In this document: one piece after another, positions 5,605 through 6,797 of the stretch
Position numbering within the stretch: the first letter of the stretch is position 1
Layout: each line of letters begins with the position of its first letter
Assembly (NCBI GenBank): GCA_938045195.1
Contig: CALINC010000017.1
Span: 1-6,797, forward strand
Direction: 5' to 3'
DNA length: 6,797 nt
Source of the DNA: an uncultured Treponema sp.
Lineage (GTDB): Bacteria > Spirochaetota > Spirochaetia > Treponematales > Treponemataceae
Translations under genes and position numbers: made by a program
The notes under the pieces: generated by a model
Seen by the model: the letters and a program-made list of their open reading frames with translations, nothing else
The model's database searches: none
What the model was told of the DNA's origin: nothing

Positions 5605-5646
5605 AAAAAAAATGAAAAAAATGCAAAAAAACATTTGATTTTTTTT
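5605..5646. other. Phased A-tracts, probable intrinsic DNA bend
   Basis: Runs of eight A (5605-5612), seven A (5615-5621) and seven A (5625-5631) have centres 9.5 to 10 bases apart, followed by eight T (5639-5646). Helically phased A-tracts of this kind bend DNA. They lie directly upstream of, and partly across, the -35 region of the dksA promoter, where they could act as an UP-like element. On the minus strand the same bases are the U-rich leader of infA, next to its Shine-Dalgarno sequence. Confidence 0.6.
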
Positions 5647-5663
5647 ACATTCAGTCGTATAAT
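5635..5663 (+). promoter_or_regulatory. Promoter of the dksA-like gene (plus strand)
   Basis: TTGATT (5635-5640) and a perfect TATAAT (5658-5663) are 17 bases apart. The predicted start is near 5670, with a 34-base leader carrying AGGAG (5693-5697). Bases 5662-5663 also belong to the infA -10 box, so one RNA polymerase would exclude another. Confidence 0.65.
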
Positions 5664-5690
5664 TTTAAAGTCTATTAATAAAATTGTCAA
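5662..5690 (-). promoter_or_regulatory. Promoter of infA (minus strand)
   Basis: Read on the minus strand, TTGACA (complement of 5685-5690) and TAAAAT (complement of 5662-5667) have a 17-base spacer. The -35 box is perfect and the -10 box matches at five of six positions. The predicted start is near 5655, giving a leader of about 60 bases. Confidence 0.65.
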
Positions 5691-5703
5691 CTAGGAGAGA
5701 TAC

Positions 5704-6063
5704 ATGAAAAAGAAGTTTATTGACGAAATGAAGACGTTTTTGATGAATGAGCGCGATGAAATTCTTGCTTCATTAAAACGGAATGATGAAGAATATGAAG
5801 ATACATTGGAAAACAGTATTCCTAAAGATTTTGCGGATTTAGCATCATATAGTACCGATAGAGCTATGCTTGAATTTGTAGGAGAAGCAAATGTAAAAAA
5901 ACTTCAAAAAATCGATTCGGCTCTTGACAGAATAAGAGCCGGAAAATACGGCAAGTGTATTCGCTGCAATTCTATGATACCGGAGGAGCGTTTAAAGGCT
6001 TTACCTTATGCTTTAAAATGTATAGATTGCCAAACGAATGACGAAAAAAAAATAAAACGGTAA
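5704..6063 (+). CDS. dksA: DksA/TraR-family RNA polymerase regulator
   Basis: This 119-aa protein is expected to enter the secondary channel of RNA polymerase and, with (p)ppGpp where present, adjust transcription of growth-related genes. A helical coiled-coil arm (about 1-78) precedes a C4 zinc finger: Cys85-x2-Cys88-x17-Cys106-x2-Cys109, within GKCIRCNSMIPEERLKALP. At the coiled-coil tip, Asp42-x2-Asp45-x-Ala47 in KDFADLAS matches the DxxDxA motif that E. coli DksA needs for activity, which favours a functional DksA over a mere zinc-finger relative. It is shorter than E. coli DksA (151 aa), lacking part of the N-terminus. AGGAG (5693-5697) lies six bases from ATG. It diverges from infA with overlapping promoters. 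No clear terminator follows. Confidence 0.85.
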   Translation: MKKKFIDEMKTFLMNERDEILASLKRNDEEYEDTLENSIPKDFADLASYSTDRAMLEFVGEANVKKLQKIDSALDRIRAGKYGKCIRCNSMIPEERLKALPYALKCIDCQTNDEKKIKR

Positions 6064-6092
6064 ATCAAATCTAAAAGAGGCGTTATTTGATT
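6063..6092 (+). terminator. Weak A+T stem after the dksA-like gene
   Basis: AATCAAAT (6063-6070) and ATTTGATT (6085-6092) are perfect 8-bp arms around a 14-base loop, immediately after the stop codon. Only two pairs are G-C and no T-run follows, so termination here is doubtful. It is recorded because it is the only structure at the gene end. Confidence 0.2.
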
Positions 6093-6149
6093 GCACTTGC
6101 CCTTTGAACTAAAAATACCGTCTATAAAAATTGATTTCCGTGATGGGTT

Positions 6150-6178
6150 TCAAAACCTTCGACATCAAAACCTTGACA
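6150..6178 (+). repeat. Tandem 15/14-base repeat over the -35 box
   Basis: TCAAAACCTTCGACA (6150-6164) is followed directly by TCAAAACCTTGACA (6165-6178), differing by one deleted C. A third partial echo, TCATCAAAAG, ends at 6190. The deletion turns TTCGACA of the first unit into the consensus -35 TTGACA of the second. Confidence 0.75.
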
Positions 6179-6201
6179 CGTCATCAAAAGAGATATATAC
6201 T
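6173..6201 (+). promoter_or_regulatory. Near-consensus promoter of the lipoprotein gene
   Basis: TTGACA (6173-6178) and TATACT (6196-6201) are 17 bases apart: a perfect -35 and a -10 with five of six matches. Transcription should start at about 6207-6209, just before the GC hairpin at 6211. This is the best promoter in the window. Confidence 0.7.
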
Positions 6202-6210
6202 ATACGATAG

Positions 6211-6242
6211 CCCCGCTTGCGGGGAACTCATAAATTTATGAG
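6211..6242 (+). promoter_or_regulatory. Two perfect leader hairpins before the lipoprotein start
   Basis: CCCCGC-TT-GCGGGG (6211-6224) would begin within a few bases of the mRNA 5' end. CTCATAAATTTATGAG (6227-6242) is a perfect 16-bp palindrome that ends where the Shine-Dalgarno sequence AAGGAG (6243-6248) begins. The first could protect the 5' end of the message, as 5' stem-loops do in E. coli ompA. The second could influence ribosome access or, as DNA, serve as a dimeric operator. Both roles are inferred. Confidence 0.55.
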
Positions 6243-6254
6243 AAGGAGTTTAAA

Positions 6255-6674
6255 ATGAAACAAAGAAAAATATTGTTGGTTGGAATTTTAATGCTGTCGG
6301 TTTTAGTATTTGCCGGATGTGATAATTTCCGGTTAGCACGCTATATCGGTCCTTATACAGGAACCGTTAAACTGAAGTTGGGTACTGTAGATTATACGGG
6401 AACTTGGCAATTTACCGTTAATAAAGGAGGCAGTTTCACCGGAAAATGTCTGATAAAAGGGATTACTCAGGTCCATGATATTACAGGCTCAGTAAACCCG
6501 GACGGATCATTTACAGGATCATGGAAAATGAATATAGAATCCACGTCTACGGCGATATCTTTTACCGGTAAAATTGTGAATAAGACCGTTACGGGCGAGA
6601 TTAAGATAGGGCCGCTATCCATAGGAAACTTGGAAGGCAAAAAAGTATCGGTTTTAGAGCAGCTTTTGCCTTAG
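6255..6674 (+). CDS. Small lipoprotein with repeated hydrophobic-Thr-Gly motif
   Basis: This 139-aa protein begins with a basic start (MKQRK), a hydrophobic core and a lipobox VFAGC ending at Cys22. That predicts export, signal peptidase II cleavage and lipid anchoring in the periplasm or outer membrane. The mature 118 residues are beta-rich and carry seven hydrophobic-Thr-Gly triplets: YTG34, YTG47, FTG61, ITG76, FTG86, FTG103 and VTG112, often followed by a polar and then a hydrophobic residue. This suggests a series of similar strands in a small barrel or meander. One further cysteine is Cys65. AAGGAG lies six bases before ATG. It is monocistronic with a strong promoter of its own. The family is not recognised; a binding or surface role is only a guess. 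Confidence 0.75.
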   Translation: MKQRKILLVGILMLSVLVFAGCDNFRLARYIGPYTGTVKLKLGTVDYTGTWQFTVNKGGSFTGKCLIKGITQVHDITGSVNPDGSFTGSWKMNIESTSTAISFTGKIVNKTVTGEIKIGPLSIGNLEGKKVSVLEQLLP

Positions 6675-6704
6675 GTTATCGGTTATAAAGTGTGGTCTAT
6701 ACTC

Positions 6705-6772
6705 TTTATTCGCGCGGAGGGTTATACCCTGTTGCTGCGCAACGTATGCTCTGCGTCGTAACGAAGGGTATT
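6705..6772. repeat. Dispersed structured repeat, full copy B
   Basis: This is a second full copy of the element at 3774-3837. It differs by a two-base shorter first loop (TAT), single substitutions and a 7-base GTAACGA insertion after CTGCGTC. The arms are AGGGT/ACCCT (6718-6722 with 6726-6730) and GTTGC/GCAAC (6731-6735 with 6739-6743), both identical to copy A, and ATGC/GCGT, where a C-to-T change leaves a G-U pair. Alternatively ATACCCT (6724-6730) pairs with AGGGTAT (6765-6771). It begins 30 bases past the lipoprotein gene and could help shape that transcript's 3' end. Confidence 0.75.
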
Positions 6773-6797
6773 AAAGCTGACTGCAACCACCTTATGA

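Noticed and set aside
5596..5634. N-terminal extension of IF-1 to 85 residues
   Set aside because: It translates the Shine-Dalgarno sequence and U-rich leader. GTG at 5595 gives the canonical 72 residues.
6625..6704. Classical terminator directly after the lipoprotein gene
   Set aside because: No stem with a T-run is present between the stop and the repeat. Only the repeat's own hairpins could serve.
3774..6772. CRISPR array from the recurring GCGGAGGG units
   Set aside because: Copies are few, irregularly placed and of differing length, with no regular spacers and no cas genes.
1..6797. rRNA, tRNA, riboswitch or insertion-sequence transposase
   Set aside because: No tRNA-like cloverleaf, rRNA segment, known riboswitch core or transposase reading frame could be seen on either strand.

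Overview
The window looks like chromosome of a low-GC Treponema (spirochaete), probably an oral or otherwise host-associated species. The grounds are the gene set and order (electron-bifurcating NfnAB pair, archaeal/spirochaete-type UMP kinase overlapping a membrane-anchored J-protein, then infA opposite a DksA-type gene), the A+T-rich intergenic DNA, a spirochaetal-type lipoprotein and a dispersed structured repeat. The genus is inferred from memory of families and gene order; no search was run.

Region 1-906 is mostly decayed sequence: the last 36 codons of an unrecognised gene, a probable terminator, a small frameshifted membrane-protein ORF, a fragment matching the C-terminal end of DUF1963/YwqG proteins, a perfect 18-bp-arm hairpin, and a second ORF broken twice, once at a run of eight A.

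Region 954-3470 is a two-gene operon with a candidate promoter and a good terminator: nfnA and nfnB, the two subunits of NADH-dependent reduced ferredoxin:NADP+ oxidoreductase, which would supply NADPH in a fermentative cell.

Region 3471-4121 has no convincing gene. It holds an ORF remnant without a start codon, one full and one truncated copy of a dispersed repeat able to form several small hairpins, and the pyrH leader.

Region 4122-6063 is a housekeeping block. pyrH-type UMP kinase overlaps by one base (TAGTG) a J-domain protein with a C-terminal membrane hairpin. infA (IF-1) converges on it from the minus strand. infA and the DksA/TraR gene diverge from two sigma70-like promoters whose -10 boxes share two bases, next to a set of phased A-tracts. 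Nucleotide supply, chaperoning, translation initiation and growth-rate control of transcription thus sit side by side.

Region 6064-6797 carries a monocistronic lipoprotein gene with a near-consensus promoter, a tandem repeat over the -35 box and two perfect hairpins in the leader. Its mature protein repeats a hydrophobic-Thr-Gly motif seven times. The window ends with a second full copy of the dispersed repeat.
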